Assembly: GCA_022316685.1 (NCBI GenBank)
Contig: JAKJHU010000065.1
Span: 3,776,322-3,840,321, forward strand
Length of the DNA: 64,000 bases
Reading direction: 5' to 3'
From: Progne subis subis
Taxonomy: Eukaryota > Chordata > Aves > Passeriformes > Hirundinidae
In this document: positions 38,754 to 52,124 of the stretch, one piece after another
Numbering within the stretch: the stretch's first letter is position 1
Layout: every line of letters begins with the position of its first letter
Position numbers and translations under genes: made by a program
Notes under the pieces: generated by a model
What the model saw: the letters and a program-made list of their open reading frames with translations, nothing else
Databases searched by the model: none
Told to the model about the DNA's origin: nothing

Positions 38754-41700
38754 AATAACCAGTCACCCTGCTAAGCATAGAAGAAAATGGTTTCTCTCCC
38801 TTGCAAAAAAATAAAACCCCATATTCTTTTCCATCCTCCTGCCCATGCCCAGATCACCACTCAGTTACTGTTCTTACAGCCCTCCAGTGAAAAGTTGTTC
38901 CTTGTCTGGAAAACCTCCCTTGTAAAAAGCTTAGTTGGATCTCTGAGTGTACATGGCGTATCACTTAGAATTCCTCAAGATCCTCTTCCTCAGGTGATGG
39001 AACCCTTGAGGCTGGTCAGTGAAGCTGAGGAGTGGCCTGTGCCTTGGCAGGGTGTGGGAGCTCAGCTAGGAGCCAGTGAGCTGAAAGCCCAGGGAGACTC
39101 AGGTAAGCTAGATACTGAGGTTCAGCTGTTCTGGAGGTCACACCACTGCCTGCAAATGCTGCTGAGAAGCAGAGATACAGTGGGACTGGAGGATGTTGCA
39201 GTTAGAGGCTGGCAGGTCACAGCTCGGTATCCACAAAACCGGCCCGAGTTCAAGCAGCTCTGTGCGATAGGCACAGCCTGTGCTTCCGTGGGGTGAGCAG
39301 CTGCACGCAACAGGACACAAGCGGTGTGCTGACCCTGAGGAGCTGGGACGTGGACCTGGGCTTAAGGGACACTGGAGGAAATGGCTGCAGTATGTTCTCA
39401 AAGCACAGAGGAGTCCGTGTAATTGATTTAAAGACATCCCTACAGAGGATGTTGCTAATGTCTTCAGCAGGCACAGTAAGCCTGTGAACACATACTGTAT
39501 GCTTCAGCAAAGAATTTCCTTGGGCAGCTTGCTCAGCTCCATCTCATCTGCATACTTCTGTTTGGCATGTGGCTCTGCTCAGTGTGGTGTCTTCTCTGTT
39601 CCAGAAGATTAAGCCCTACTCGTTGGTTAATTTTTCTGTCCCATGGCTGCTATAGCTATTTAACAATAGGTGAGGAGAATTAGAGGTGGGGACATGCTCA
39701 GATACTTAAAGACACTGAGATATAAAATTCCTACAGTCTCTTTGTAACTGATCCATAATTGTGATGAACTTTGTACGTGCTACAAAATTCCTCCCATGCC
39801 TGGAAATAAGGAGTAAGGGCTGTTGGGGAGACTTCTCCTTTATTTCGTATTGAGAACCATGGATTTGGTTTCTCCCTACATAAAAGGCATAGAACAAAAG
39901 CTTAAATATGGAAGATGTAAAAAATGAAGAGGAAGACCACTTTTTAGAGAAGGTGAACGTAAAGATGCTTGCAAGAGTGCTGGTTGTGGTTTAACTTCAG
40001 TGTGAAAATTAACAATCAACAGCAAGGCTTCCAAGATGGCTCAGTGAGATAGTGAACAAGCTGTGTTGATTGCAGCCTCAGCCATGTAACTATTAAAAAA
40101 AAATAAAATTCACTATTCAAAAGCTGCTTTTTCAGTCCTTCATTTGTTTCACAATACTTCCACAATCTGTATGACTAGCTTGATTTAGTAAGGAAGCTGT
40201 CTGCCTCGGTAGCTTGTTTCCACTAATTGTCCAGCAGAGAATGACTTGCCAGCTCTGCTGTAGGGCAGAGTTTAAGGAACACTGCCACAGTTTGGGTGGT
40301 ACTTATGCTTAATCTGACTGCAGAGGAGACTTGCACATGAGCAGAAGATATTAGTCACAAATGTGTTTATAATGTGTGTGTGGGGGGTGTTTGGTTTGGT
40401 TTTGTTTTTTTAAATTGTAGAATTATAGACCTAATAAAGGTCATATTGTTCAAGATGTGTTCCAAGTAGAATTTAGGAATTTCTACTGGAGTAGATAAAT
40501 GTACAAGCTTCAAACCAGTGCCAGGTTTCAGTTCTGGCACTGGCTCCTGGGGCAGCTATAAGCACAGGTGCAGAGGACCAAGCCTTGGCAGTTTTCTACT
40601 TGGTAGGTTGAGTAAGGAAGGTTATTGTGGCCCAAGCCATAAAAATGACACACATTTGTCTCAAAATGGTCACGTTGCTGGCTCAGACTAGCTGAAGCCC
40701 TGGCACTTTGACATCTTTCTTTTTGCTTTGAGGACTGTGATTTTAGTGGTCCATGTGTGACGTATTTTAGTATAGAGCAACAGTTGTAAATCAGTTTGAG
40801 CAGTTGAAAATGGGTTCCTTTTCAGGTCCGAGACCGATGGTAAGTACTACTGGCCTATGGTACTGTTAGGCCTAGTGACCTAACTTGCCCTTAGTTATTA
40901 GGATAATAAAAGTGGAAGAATTACAATCTAGACTCAGAGGCGTGATGGAGGAAGCGAGTAAGCTCTGGTTCAGCCTGTTTTCCTCTTCACACTACTATGC
41001 AGCCACTTAATAGCTGACTAGGAAGCAGGATACTTCTACATAAAACTTAATGCTGAGGGCTATATATAGGTGCGCTTTTTTGTTTTGGTTTGGTTTTGTT
41101 TTTTTTAAAGGAAAGTGTGTGGTTGCTTATTCAATACTGTTGTTGATTCTGCAGAACAGCTGAAGTTTGGCAGGCAGGTTTTCCGAGGAGTCAGCATGTA
41201 CATCATGGTGAGATACACTGTGGCAGTGGGTTGGCAGCAGCCCTTCTCTGCAGAAGGCTCAACAGGGGCTGTGTCTTGCTGATGGCTGCTGCTGTTTTGT
41301 TGATGTTGGGTTGTCATTGGGTACTTCTAGAGGAGGAAAGCAAGGTGGAGATGGAGAGTTGAAGTTAAAATGCATGTTTAGGTGTAGGTGGGAAGGAAAG
41401 TTTGTGTTAAATCTGAACTTGAACATTTGTGGTTTTTGCTTCTTGCTGGTTCAGGGCAGCATGTCTAGCCGTAAGAACTTGCAGACTGTCTGAAAGTGGT
41501 CACCTTACTTTCCAAGTTTTGGAGTCCACAGCAAGTGTGTCAGGAGAACTTGCATATCACACCCACAAAATTCTTAGTTCTAATAATAATAAAAATAACC
41601 CAAACCCACCAAAACAAGCACAGAATCCTCTTTCCAAGCCCTTCATCTGTTGGTTCTTCTAGATGCCGTCTCTAAAGTTGCCTGTTCCTAGTTGAGCTAA

Positions 41701-44700
41701 AGTCCTCCCCAAGTACAAGTGTGAAGCAAGAGGGAGGGCTTGTGGCATGAATTCCTGCTTCACGCCTGGGCTTCCCATAAAAATGTGCCCTTTGAAATTA
41801 GAAGTCCAGTGGCTGTCAGCAGATATGAGTCAGCTGTGCAGGGACTTTGATCTCCAAAGCACACATCTCCTACTGGGAACCAGGGAACATTGCTCTCTGA
41901 CACACCTGTATGGGTGTCTTGCAGATGTTAACATAAGCACTGTGACATGAATAAAGCAAATTAAGCAGATGACCTTTCTCCAAGAAAGGTTACATTAAAG
42001 CTGTTCTACGATGATGCTGTAAAGAGTTGGTTCAGCCCTGCTAAATGCTTGGCAGATGAAATCCAATAGCTCATTCCCTCTTAAGCCACAGGAAGGCAGG
42101 GCCCAGTGGTTGTCTCCTGAATGGAGAGGGCTCCTTTAATCTGTGGAAATGTGGCTGGTGCTATGGAGTAAACATGCTATCGTAGCTGAAAGCAGGCCGT
42201 TTGTTCCCATCCACCTAATTCATTGAAGCTGAAAGCCAAATGCAGCTGGGGGTGGTGGAGATGAATTGTCAAGGGGCTGGGCTGTTTTGTTCAGAGCAAC
42301 TGACCACAAATGTCCATCTCTATGTTGTAAAGTTATTTTGAGCTCCAGCGGAGCAATTGAGATATGTGACTTTAAAGGCTCTGTAAAGCATCGATTGTGT
42401 GAATAATAAATATGCATAGAAGTAATTTTCGTTGTAGAAGAGTAGTAGTGGAAATCTGCTGTTTATGTCATCTTTTTTTCCAGCCTGAGATGGCCAGAAA
42501 GTGTCCTGAAGCAGATCAGGGAATGGAGGGAATTCAGTGGCAAGCCAACTGAGCTGGGGTATAAGAATGGTCTGCAGTAATAATTGTTAGTGCTTAGGTG
42601 TCATTGGAATATATTATTTTTTCCACTTTCCCAACACCTTGGCAGTATTACACTGACAGCGTGTACTCAGAGCTGGTGGGAGATGCTTGCAAATTAGGTT
42701 GTACTAAGAGTATTCTCAGTATGCTCCCTGTACAGGACCTGAATGGATGTGCATCTTCCTAGTTGCCACTTTCATCTTAAAGCCCAAGATGCACTGAATA
42801 TTTTTAATCAGTTAATGAAAAAGGCAGCCCTAAAGCAGAGGCTTTTCTGGCAAGGCTGAGTGCTTAGGTGGAGCTGAGCTTTACAGCAGTTCATAGAAGA
42901 TAAGCCTGCTATGAGCTGGACTCTGGTCTTCTTTTGAACGTGGAGGGTTCTTTTATATAGTGATAGAGATTGTGAGTCAGTGCCGGGAGTGGGGCGTCCT
43001 GTGAGAAGGGCATGCGGGCAGCTCTGCTGGGTGCTGATAAGGTCTCCTGTTCTGCCCAGGAGTTCTTCTTCCTCCCTACTTCCCACCCCAAATGAGAGCA
43101 GACAAGCCCTCCTCCTAAGCTTGGAAAAAATTACATCATGAGATCCCTATGCCTGTCAGGAAGCTGGGAGCCTGTGAGGGCTTGCTAACTTGCTGACAAA
43201 GTGCAGTCGTGGCAATGGCACCAACCCCAGAGAGGAAGAGCTGTCCTGTTCCTGTGATGACCTTTTCCTGTCATCAGGGCAGCAGCCCTATGCCCAGCCT
43301 CTCTGGATGAGGCTGGTGAAATGGGATATTCTTGCTCTTCCTGTGAAGCCTATACAGGCCTGTTTTTCCTCAGGTCAAGGACCACAGCCCAGCTGTGCCT
43401 TTAGAGGAGGCAGTGGGGTGCTGGGGGAAGCTCTGAAGACACAACTGGTTGCTGCAGTAACCACAGTGCAACAACATATAGACATTTTTTTGTATGCTAT
43501 AAATGCAAAATGAGCCATTCTTTATCTCAAGTAATGTGTATGTAGCATTGTACTCAAGGTGGTTCTGTCCTGCTGGCATTCGTCCCTGGAAATGCTGGTT
43601 TTTTGAAATGAGCTTGCTTCTAGCATAATAAATCATTGCTGCGTCCCTCTAGTAAAAATGCTGAGTTCGATATAAATCTGAGACTGAAGCTTGGAGGCAT
43701 TTCTGGAGCAGCCATTGGTGTGCTCCAGCACCACAGTGTGACCTGGTGGTTGTGCTGTGGGGTGGGATGAGGGAGATGCTGGCACAGAGGGAGGGAAGGC
43801 ACTGACCAGTTTGCAGCGCAGCTGGAAAGAGGACAGAAACGGGTAACAGTAGGGCCTGTTTAGTTGTTACTAGGAGACCCACTGTTTATTTGGTGTAGAC
43901 TTTTACCTTGGAACCTGTAATTAAAACCCAGTAGGGATTAATCAGCCCGTAGCTATCTATTGTGTACCTTGGACTGGATGTGCAATCAGCAGCCAGTAGT
44001 CAAGTGGCAGACATGTATCGTAATCCTGTAAGATTAGTCAAAACTGGTGTTAAAAAATCCCATACAAATAAAATCTGAATAGAAACCAGACACTATCCAG
44101 AAAGTCTGAATGCCATTCAAGGTCTGAAGTTACAGTATTATCTGTTTAGGACATACTGCTCTATTGTGAAACCATGTAAATATTAACTGCTTTGCCTGAA
44201 TGTTGGGTTAAAGGGTGATTACTGTTCTTGTTCATGATTCTGTATAATCACTGGTTTTGAAAGTTAGTAGATCATTTTGCATTGATAAGATGGTGCTGGA
44301 TTGCTGCTGTGTAGCTGAAGAGGATCAGGTAAGGCACGCCCAGTGGGCGTTGGGCAACTTGGAGGACTTTGACTAACACTCTGAATGTGAAGAGTGCAAT
44401 CCAGTTACAGAACACTTTTACTTTGCTTGCTAGGACTCTGTAAGATTCCTGTACAATAATTCTGGTGGCATGAAAGGGAGTTTATATAGCTGTAATTGTC
44501 TATACTCCAACATCTGCTGCAGGAGCTGGAGAGGAGACAAAAGCTTCCAGGTCACTTATAACTTCTGTTGATTGAAAAGGGATTTCTGTAGCACTTTGCA
44601 CTTGAAATGGAGGAAAGAACCAAAAAATGCTGTGTTGTAACATTTTGCTGTGAATAAGAGGAACTTGTCAGGTTGAGAACATCTTGAAACATTGCAGAAG

Positions 44701-45735
44701 AACTCTGGTTTGGGTGAGCTTGAAAAAGCTGGAGCTGTTAGCAGTGTTAATGCAACCTGAGCAACAACTACAAGCTCAAAGGGAAGGGAGCGTGTCCCAT
44801 CTGTGTCTCATTAAAGCTAAAGTAACTTGCATGAGAATTTGCAGAGAACCCCAGTGGTCACTTCACAAGATCAAACTGATGCAGAAAGGCATCCTGCCCC
44901 CGCAGGATTGCCTACAAAAAAAAAAAAGTGATCTTGATACCTAGCAGCCTTAAACTTAGCTGCATATTGTGTCTTAAAGCAGAACAGCAGCATGGCCACT
45001 CTGGTGATAAATTTTTCTCAAGCTGGTGCATGATATAGAAAAGCCAAATCTGGCTCTTCCTTTCTGTAACTCTGAATTTGTAGTGTGAAGTGATGATGTC
45101 TTGTGTGATGGTGCAAAGGATTGTCTATGGGCCTCCTCTGCCCACTTTGCTGATCATACACAGGTCTTGATATATCCAGACCGATTCCAGACTCTGAATT
45201 TTCTTGTCTTCACTACATGCAGCACTTATTTTCTTCCCTACCATTTTTAAGGCAAATGATTGATGTACGTGGGAGACATGTCTCTGTATATAAATGCTGT
45301 TTTCTAAATGATACTTTTATCTATGCCCTGTAGTGTGTCGTGCCTCATATTGTGCCTGGGACGCTCATTTTGTGACCTCCATCACATGCTGTTTGGCCTT
45401 TTTCATAAAATACAAATGCTATTAGAAAATACCAGGTGCTACTTTCCAAATCAAAATTCCTGAGATTTTAAACTGCCACTTCTCCTCAGCTAAGATCATA
45501 AAGCTGAAGGGCAAGTGACTACTGGAGAGCACTGAGTCCTATGACTCCTCTCTTTTTATCCTGTTCAGTGCTTCCTGTGAGGAATGGTGTCTCTACCTGA
45601 ATAAATGCCTGCAGTGGCCTGGGTCAGTTTTCCTGTCCTTGATTACCTGTGCATGAGTGCAGGCACACTGTTTTAAAAGCACATCTCTTTTCTTTAGAAA
45701 TGCAAGTAATCATTTCTATGTCTTTTGTCTCCTAG

Positions 45736-45984
45736 ATAGTAAAGCCATAGTTGATGGAAACCTGAAGCTGATCCTTGGCCTGATATGGACCCTTATCCTC
45801 CACTATTCTATTTCTATGCCGGTGTGGGAGGATGAAGGTGATGATGATGCAAAGAAGCAGACGCCTAAGCAGAGGCTGCTGGGCTGGATCCAGAACAAAA
45901 TTCCTTACTTGCCAATCACAAATTTCAATCAGAACTGGCAGGATGGCAAAGCACTGGGTGCTCTTGTGGACAGCTGTGCTCCAG
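45736..45984 (+). CDS. FLNB: FLNB exon 2: end of CH1, linker and first half of CH2
   Basis: Residues 98-180. It completes CH1 ([18 protein letters not shown]), carries the short acidic linker [13 protein letters not shown] and starts CH2 ([14 protein letters not shown] through [10 protein letters not shown]). The linker is distinctive for filamin B. The residues equivalent to human W148, G168, L171 and A173, positions reported mutated in FLNB skeletal disorders, are unchanged. Acceptor CCTAG, donor GTAAGT, phase 1 on both sides, 249 bp. An in-frame reading upstream of 45736 is intronic. Confidence 0.97.
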
Positions 45985-46965
45985 GTAAGTCCTTTGTTCT
46001 GACGGCCAGTGTTTTCCTTGCTTTTTATCCTTGTGGCTGCTCTTCCTATGGGAGGAGGTTTTCACTGCTTAGCTTGAGACTGGAATGAGGCTTTCAACAA
46101 AACTAAGAGAGTCCACAGAGACCAGCTGCAGGAAGCAGCAAGTTGTAAACTTCTTGGCCAAGAGAATTTCTGATCTGTAGCAGAATGTGTGATTGCATTA
46201 TGGGAGGCGCCACATCTAAGCTTTGTATTGGGTGCAAGGGACAAAGGCACAAGTGCTGGCTTCTAAATGGAAGAAAGAACTGTTCCCACAGCAGGTGCCA
46301 ACAACCTTTCAACTTCAGGGTGCAGTGGGAGACTTCATGTGTTCTCTTGAAAAAGGATTGCAGAGGGAGCACAGAGCAGCCAGAAGCTGCACACTAAATG
46401 AAACTTCAGTGTTTAGTAAGCTGTGACTGAGCTGCTTAAGGCAAATAATTTGAAGTGTGAAAAAGGCAAAATTTCCTCACCCTCACAATCGCTTGCTAGT
46501 GGGATTGCTGATGCTCATCTAACACAATATGGGCTGCTGTGGCAAGCAGTTGAAATTTTCTTTACTAAATATGCTGCAAGAGAACCAGTGAACATAAATG
46601 ATGGTAGGTGTATTTGTGCTAAATTTAGAGTGGTATCTTGCACAAGTTACCCAGAGAGATGGTAGATGTCCCATCCCTGGAAACATTCAAGGTCAGGTTG
46701 TACAAGGCTCTGTTGTAGATGTCACTGTTCATTGCAGGGGAGGTCGGTCTAGATGACCTTTAAAGATTCTTTCCAGCCTAAATCATTCAATTACTCTACA
46801 CTGATTGTTGTCTTAGAGTTGTTTCAGTGAGCAGCATGTGCTTGTCTTGTTTTGGTTACTTCTGCAAAGCAGTGTAATGCAAGGGGATGTGGAGTTTATA
46901 CTTGGTTTCTTCATCTGGGAAAGCAGCTTGGCAGTTAACACATAATGACTGAAATGTGCTTGCAG
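45985..46965 (+). other. FLNB: FLNB intron 2
   Basis: A 981-bp intron bounded by GTAAGT and TTGCAG. Its only recognisable content is the CR1 tail listed separately. Confidence 0.9.
46645..46798 (+). mobile_element. CR1 LINE 3' tail in FLNB intron 2
   Basis: About 150 bp matching the terminal part of a CR1 subfamily in + orientation: CCCAGAGAGATGGTAGATG, CATCCCTGGAAACATTCAAGG, CATTGCAGGGGAGGTCGGTC and AGATGACCTTTAAAGATTC, then the terminal TTCCAGCCTAAATCATTC. The final 8-bp repeats are decayed. The element is a severely 5'-truncated, inactive copy of a different subfamily from the CR1 near 11.6 kb. Confidence 0.85.
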
Positions 46966-47063
46966 GTTTGTGCCCTGACTGGGAGACCTGGGACCCAAAG
47001 AAGCCTGTGGACAATGCTCGGGAAGCAATGCAGCAGGCAGATGACTGGCTGGGTGTGCCACAG
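46966..47063 (+). CDS. FLNB: FLNB exon 3: middle of CH2
   Basis: Residues 181-213, reading [33 protein letters not shown] when completed from the preceding exon. This is the CH2 stretch containing the near-invariant filamin [14 protein letters not shown] helix; M202 is intact. Acceptor TTGCAG, donor GTAAGG, 98 bp, entering in phase 1 and leaving in phase 0. Confidence 0.97.
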
Positions 47064-47940
47064 GTAAGGCCACCAACATACAGGCTAACTGTGGGGAGCA
47101 TAGGGGCCAGCTTTGGCCTTGTGACTAGCTGGAGTTTAAATTGAGGAAAGCAGGTGAAGCTGTTTGGATGCTTTGAAAAGTTGCTGTTAACTCATGTACA
47201 GTTGCCTGAGAAAGGGGTGCGCTGTAATGAAACATGCTATCACATTACAGAACTCTGGCTGTAAGATTTTGTGTAGGTGTCTGCTGAAGAGAGCTGCTGT
47301 TGCAGCATTTAAGGTAGGAGGAGAGGGCCTGTGTGGTAGTGCCTGATCTGTTAGTCCATGGCGTGAGTTTGTTTTGCTGCATTGAATTCCACAGAAGAAA
47401 AACTTACTGGCTTAGAAGATCACCTGCAATGATAATGTTCAAACAGAGAGCAATGTATTTAAAACTGGATTATTTTCATGCTGATAAAGTTGGACAGAAT
47501 TCCAGAAGTCTCTGAAGCAGCTTGTATTGTGGAAGCAGGGAAGAGACTGGTCACCAGTTTTACTTGGCAAGCCTTGCAGTTCAGAGCTGTAGCATATAGG
47601 ATTATGAATTACTAACTTTTTCAGTATCCATTATCCCCATGTCACTTTTCAAGGGGAACATAACTACTGTTATCTTGCCTTGATACCATTAGGCTTGTTG
47701 CAGTCTCTTGAGAACCCCTTGTAATCAAGGCACAAAAAGCCCCCAGGCCACACTGAGCTTCTTGATTTTCTTGCCTGAGATAATAAATGATGTTCTGTGT
47801 ATCAAAGAGAAAACAAATGTAAGAATCCTATTAGCATGTGGGAGTTTTGAAACCCAAGTCTGTGTCATAGTTCTGTTTCTGTGTTGACACGCGGTAACCA
47901 AGCACTGGTACAATATGCTTAATTGCACTCTGTCTTTCAG
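47064..47940 (+). other. FLNB: FLNB intron 3
   Basis: An 877-bp intron, GTAAGG to TCTTTCAG. Nothing recognisable inside. Confidence 0.85.
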
Positions 47941-48088
47941 GTTATTACCCCTGAAGAAATTATCCACCCTGATGTGGATGAGCACTCTGTGATGACTTAC
48001 CTGTCCCAGTTTCCCAAAGCCAAGCTGAAACCAGGAGCTCCTTTAAAACCCAAACTGAATCCAAAGAAAGCAAGGGCTTATGGCAGAG
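47941..48088 (+). CDS. FLNB: FLNB exon 4: end of CH2 and hinge to Ig repeat 1
   Basis: Residues 214-262. It encodes the last CH2 helices ([20 protein letters not shown]), then the basic proline/lysine-rich connector ([19 protein letters not shown]) and the first strand of Ig repeat 1 (RAYGRG). The positions matching human E227 and S235 are conserved. Acceptor TTTCAG, donor GTAAGG, 148 bp, phase 0 to phase 1. Confidence 0.97.
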
Positions 48089-51000
48089 GTAAGGACTTGG
48101 AGAGCTGAAGCTGCATGGAGCAGTAACCTCAGAAATCTGGGTAGGGTTTTCTGCTTATGTTGAACTTCAGACCTACTGTAACTGACTTCAAAGTTTCACT
48201 TGTATACTCTTGGTGTGGTGCCTGGTTTCAGAAATACATGGATATAGTCCAGAAGACACTCCTAGTTCTGACAGTAACTTCCCCAGTCAGAACCTGTTCT
48301 GCAAGCTGCCAGCCTCCTGTCCACAGCTGGAAGAAGTAGCATGATATGGGGCTAAAACAACCCTGGTGTGGAATTCAGGCCAGCAGTATTGCTGCTGATG
48401 GGTGATGATCTAGCAGTGAATGCTTCTTGTGATAAAGCATTCCTTAAAAGAAGAAAGACCTCATCACCTCGCTGGCTCTCTGAGCAGGCTCTCTGTAGAG
48501 ACAGTTTTTCATTTCACAGGCTTGATGTGTGTTAGAGTGGGCTAATTCTAAATTACTTACTTGAATGGATTGATAGTGTTGAATATTTTGCACATGTACA
48601 CAAAGATGGGTTGGTAGCCCTTGGGACATTAAATAGTGCTGAGCCTTTGTTGGAAAGGCTGAATTTTTCTGATTGTCCATAGATGCTTATGGAACTGTAG
48701 ATATGTGTAGGCATTGTTATTTTTAACTGACCTTTTAAATTGGCAATTTCATATAAATATTGATGAGGTTCTATTCTAGATTGGTCCACAGTCACAACTG
48801 AATAAATAACAGATTTTTACTTTTAATATGTTTGATATGTTGGAAGACATCTCTTCAGCATTACGTTTGGCTCTCCATTCCATCTTAATTTTTTTTAGTT
48901 TTTACATCTGTGGGCTGCTGTTGGTTCTTAAAGATTTTTAAAATGAGTGTGTTTCAGAATTGGTGTACAAGAGTGAAATGGAAAGAAACAAAACGTTCTT
49001 TATTTTTTCTGGTTTTCTTATTTGCTTGGGTTTTTTTGAACTTGATGTCCATTGAAACTTAACTAGTGGAGTGAAGGGACATGGATTTTATTTATGCAGT
49101 TAAGAGCAGTTGCTGCAGTCAGAGTGGGTTTAGCACCTATCCAGCTTGGGGTTTCTGTCCTTTGTTGGTGCCTTCCACAGCACCCACAATACACAGACAC
49201 ATTTTTCAGGCTCCAAATGGTAGATACATGACTGATCAGCCTGCCTCAATCTGTCAAGTCTGGCTTTAGTCATGTTTTTTTTTTTCTTTCAAAAAAATGG
49301 AATTACTTTGTTGCCTGCTTTCACATGTGTTCTCTGGAGCCACTGTAATGGAAGTTACTTTTGAGTGAGTGGCTCTTCTTGAAAGATTGATATTTTCCTG
49401 AAGTTAGTTGCCAAAACAGAGTCACTAAATATACTGATTGACAATTCTGACTGCTAAGATAAATCAGAACTGGAAGGTTACTCCAGCAGCAAGGGGCTCA
49501 GTCCTTGACTGAGCAGGGTCTTTTGGACAGGTGAGAAACAGGTTTTCCATGCTTTCAGAAAAAGATGACTGTCAAGTGTGAAGTGGGTCAGTCTTAGCTC
49601 TTTTTATTACCCTTTTTCATGTAAGCTCTTCATAACCTCCCGACAAGAGTCTTGGCTGTAGGACACCACCCTGAGCACCGTGGGGGTTTGTGCCAAGGAC
49701 AGCCATGCGTAAGGATCGTGTGAAATGAGCCTGCAGAGGGGATGTAGAGTTGTGCAGGTCATCCGTGGTGCACTAGGAGTTCTCATTTAACCAAACAAAG
49801 CAGACTGCTGATAAGATAGTAAAATCTAGATGAAGTGTAGGCTAACAAAGTATTGTAACTGATGGTGCCCTGGCTGAAATTGTCTTCAGAGGAGGATAAT
49901 CAATTCTTCTCCTTGTGCTTGCAGAAGGTGGGATATTTAATTTGAATATCATATCCTAATGCTTGTGGGATGAACTGGAGAGACACAGAGCAAGTTCTTA
50001 GTAGTTTCAGCCAGATTATATTCTGGGGCTTAGTTTGAAAGAATTAATATGTCAGTGTTAGCACCTTATCAGAATGCTCAGATTTCCTAGCAAAAACATG
50101 ATCTTCCTTGCATTACTCCCAAGTTACTGTTTTTTGAAGATAAACAAGTTCAGGAATTCTGTTGTTCACAACCACATTATGATCTATCAGTTGCCCTTTC
50201 CGCTAATTGTGCTGTGGAGCAGTAGTGCCTACGATTTTATGAATCAGCCAAGGAGTAATTGCCCTGGATGGAAGGATACATGTGTTTGGGCTAGTCTGGA
50301 ATCAGCAACTTTGGAAAGTTCTTCCACCCACTCAGTCTGACACCACCATGACAGATGTCATGACCTGGGACTGTGTACAGGGAGATGATGAAACCCTGCT
50401 GGTAAATGCGTGCTGTAGCAGGCCCTGTGCTGGGGAATAAGGAAACTGATTAAAAGTTAAGTGGAAACCACACTGAGTAGCAAGATTTTTATGGTTTCAA
50501 GAGGTTCCTGTGTGCCATTTGTACAGTGTACACTCTGGCCAGGTAGCCTGAGCAGATTTCAAAGAATATAATAGTAAATCTGAACAGTATCTGTACAGCT
50601 GGGCTTTGAAAATAGAGTAAGATGGGGCAGTGCAGGTAAAAATTGTCTTGCTTAAAGTAAGCCTTTTACTCATGGCGCTAGAGTAATGCTTTCACCTAAA
50701 GGCTTCCCAAAATTTCTCTCCTGCCTCTTTAGTCACCCGTCCTGTGATGCAACAGACTTAAACATTTAGCTGTGTGAAGCTGAGCTGCTCCTAAAGAGCA
50801 GCTAATGCACATATCCCACCTGCTGTCAGCATTGGCCCTGCACTTGCCAGCAGCAGGGGTGACCCTCAGTACCTGTGAGGGTAACTTGCTTTCACCTGAA
50901 TCCAGATGGCAGCTGGGTTCCTGACTTGGTCAGAGATTGTAAGATGAGTCGAGTGCTGATGATTCAACCAATTTTTAAAAATGCTTGTGTGGTAAGAGAA

Positions 51001-51180
51001 GGCATTATTGTGAGCATCAAGCTCTGGGCAGAGGGTAAAGGCATGCTGTGCAGGAGTCTGCAGAGAGTGATTCTGATGGCTTGCGAGGGAGAATGGATTG
51101 GACAGCCTTTGGGTAGCCCCCAAACTGTCTTCTGGGTTTTGTGGCAGCAGCTAATGAGCTGTTCTGTATCTGTCTCGCAG
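48089..51180 (+). other. FLNB: FLNB intron 4
   Basis: A 3092-bp intron, GTAAGG to TCTCGCAG, the largest after intron 1. No transposon, RNA gene or conserved-looking motif was recognised. Confidence 0.85.
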
Positions 51181-51299
51181 GGATTGAGCCTCATGGGAAC
51201 ATGGTGAAGCAGCCTGCCATCTTCACAGTGGACACCATCAGTGCTGGGCAGGGTGACCTCATGGTCTTCATAGAAGATCCAGAAGGAAACAGAGAGGAG
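51181..51299 (+). CDS. FLNB: FLNB exon 5: Ig repeat 1, first half
   Basis: Residues 263-302, [19 protein letters not shown] through EDPEGNREE. This is the A-D strand part of the first filamin Ig repeat, with the typical pattern FTVDT...AGQGDLMV. The GT of the donor GTAAGT begins at 51300. 119 bp, phase 1 to phase 0. Confidence 0.96.
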
Positions 51300-52046
51300 G
51301 TAAGTAGGTTAAGTTTCTTGTATGGGAAAGCGAAATTGGTCTGAATGCTGTAGTTTTTGCAGTAACCTTCATCTTTCACAAGTGAGTTATTAACAAGTAA
51401 GTAATCTAAAAAAAAAAAAAATAAAAATTGCAAAATACCATTTATCCAAAGTGCAAGAAGCCTCAAGCTTTTCTCCATAATTGCCTTGAAAAAAAGTCAC
51501 TACCTGCAACTGAGGAACACAGCTTCAGCGTCCAGTAGTTGCAGAGCTTTAGCTTGACTGGCCAAGTACACTCTGACCTGCTTTTAGATAATGTACATCA
51601 CTAAATCACTGTCTGCATTTACTCATTCTGCAAGAATGGCTAAAGCAACTATTTAGATGCCATGAATCATTTTGAGTTAAAATGCTGGTTTTAATGTTTA
51701 TAGAAACTTCTTATCCAAGTGTTCCACTTGATCATGTTACAGCATTCCAGAAAAATACAGCTGTACATTGGACTTGCTTTGGTCACTTCATTTTTGACCT
51801 GCTTCAATAAAGCAATTAAAGCAAAGGAAGGGGCTGTGATGGGGAGAAGGTGGCTTGCTTCCTCTCTTGTAAAGACAAAACCAGTGGGATGATTTTCCAT
51901 GTGAGAAGCGGGGATAGCAAGGATCCCTGCTCTCACAGCAACAAGTGTCTAACATTGCTGACTCTGGAAACAGATTGCAGTATCAGAGAAGAGTTCAGCT
52001 GGCATGCGTAGGCCCAGGCTGATGATGGATGTGTTTTCTCTCCTAG
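51300..52046 (+). other. FLNB: FLNB intron 5
   Basis: A 747-bp intron with a 13-nt A run near 51409. Otherwise nothing recognisable. Confidence 0.85.
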
Positions 52047-52124
52047 GCAAAGATAATGCCGTCTAGTGACAAAAACAAGACCTACTCAGTACAGTATGTT
52101 CCAAGGGTTACTGGACCTCACAAG
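52047..52124 (+). CDS. FLNB: FLNB exon 6: Ig repeat 1, middle strands
   Basis: Residues 303-328, AKIMPSSDKNKTYSVQYVPR followed by VTGPHK. It carries the YSVQYVP strand shared by all filamin repeats. Only 78 bp, phase 0 on both sides, so skipping it would remove 26 residues without changing frame. The N-terminal part is more diverged from human FLNB than the rest of the actin-binding region. Confidence 0.95.

Larger units (their letters stand above)
22201..45735 (+). other. FLNB: FLNB intron 1 (23.5 kb)
   Basis: By far the largest intron in the window. It begins inside the CpG island with GTGAGT and ends with a TTTTGTCTCCTAG acceptor. It contains two LTR-type insertions (28.4 kb and 34.7 kb), a 27-nt T run (27.3 kb) and T-rich simple repeats (35.95 and 38.74 kb). 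Open frames inside it, including a 187-codon minus-strand frame at 33303-33866, have no recognisable domain or splice logic. Long first introns of this gene type often hold enhancers, but no specific element can be named. Confidence 0.85.

Noticed and set aside
40420..40460. Possible minus-strand CR1 terminus (GTAGAATTATAG)
   Set aside because: Match is too short and no further CR1 blocks follow.
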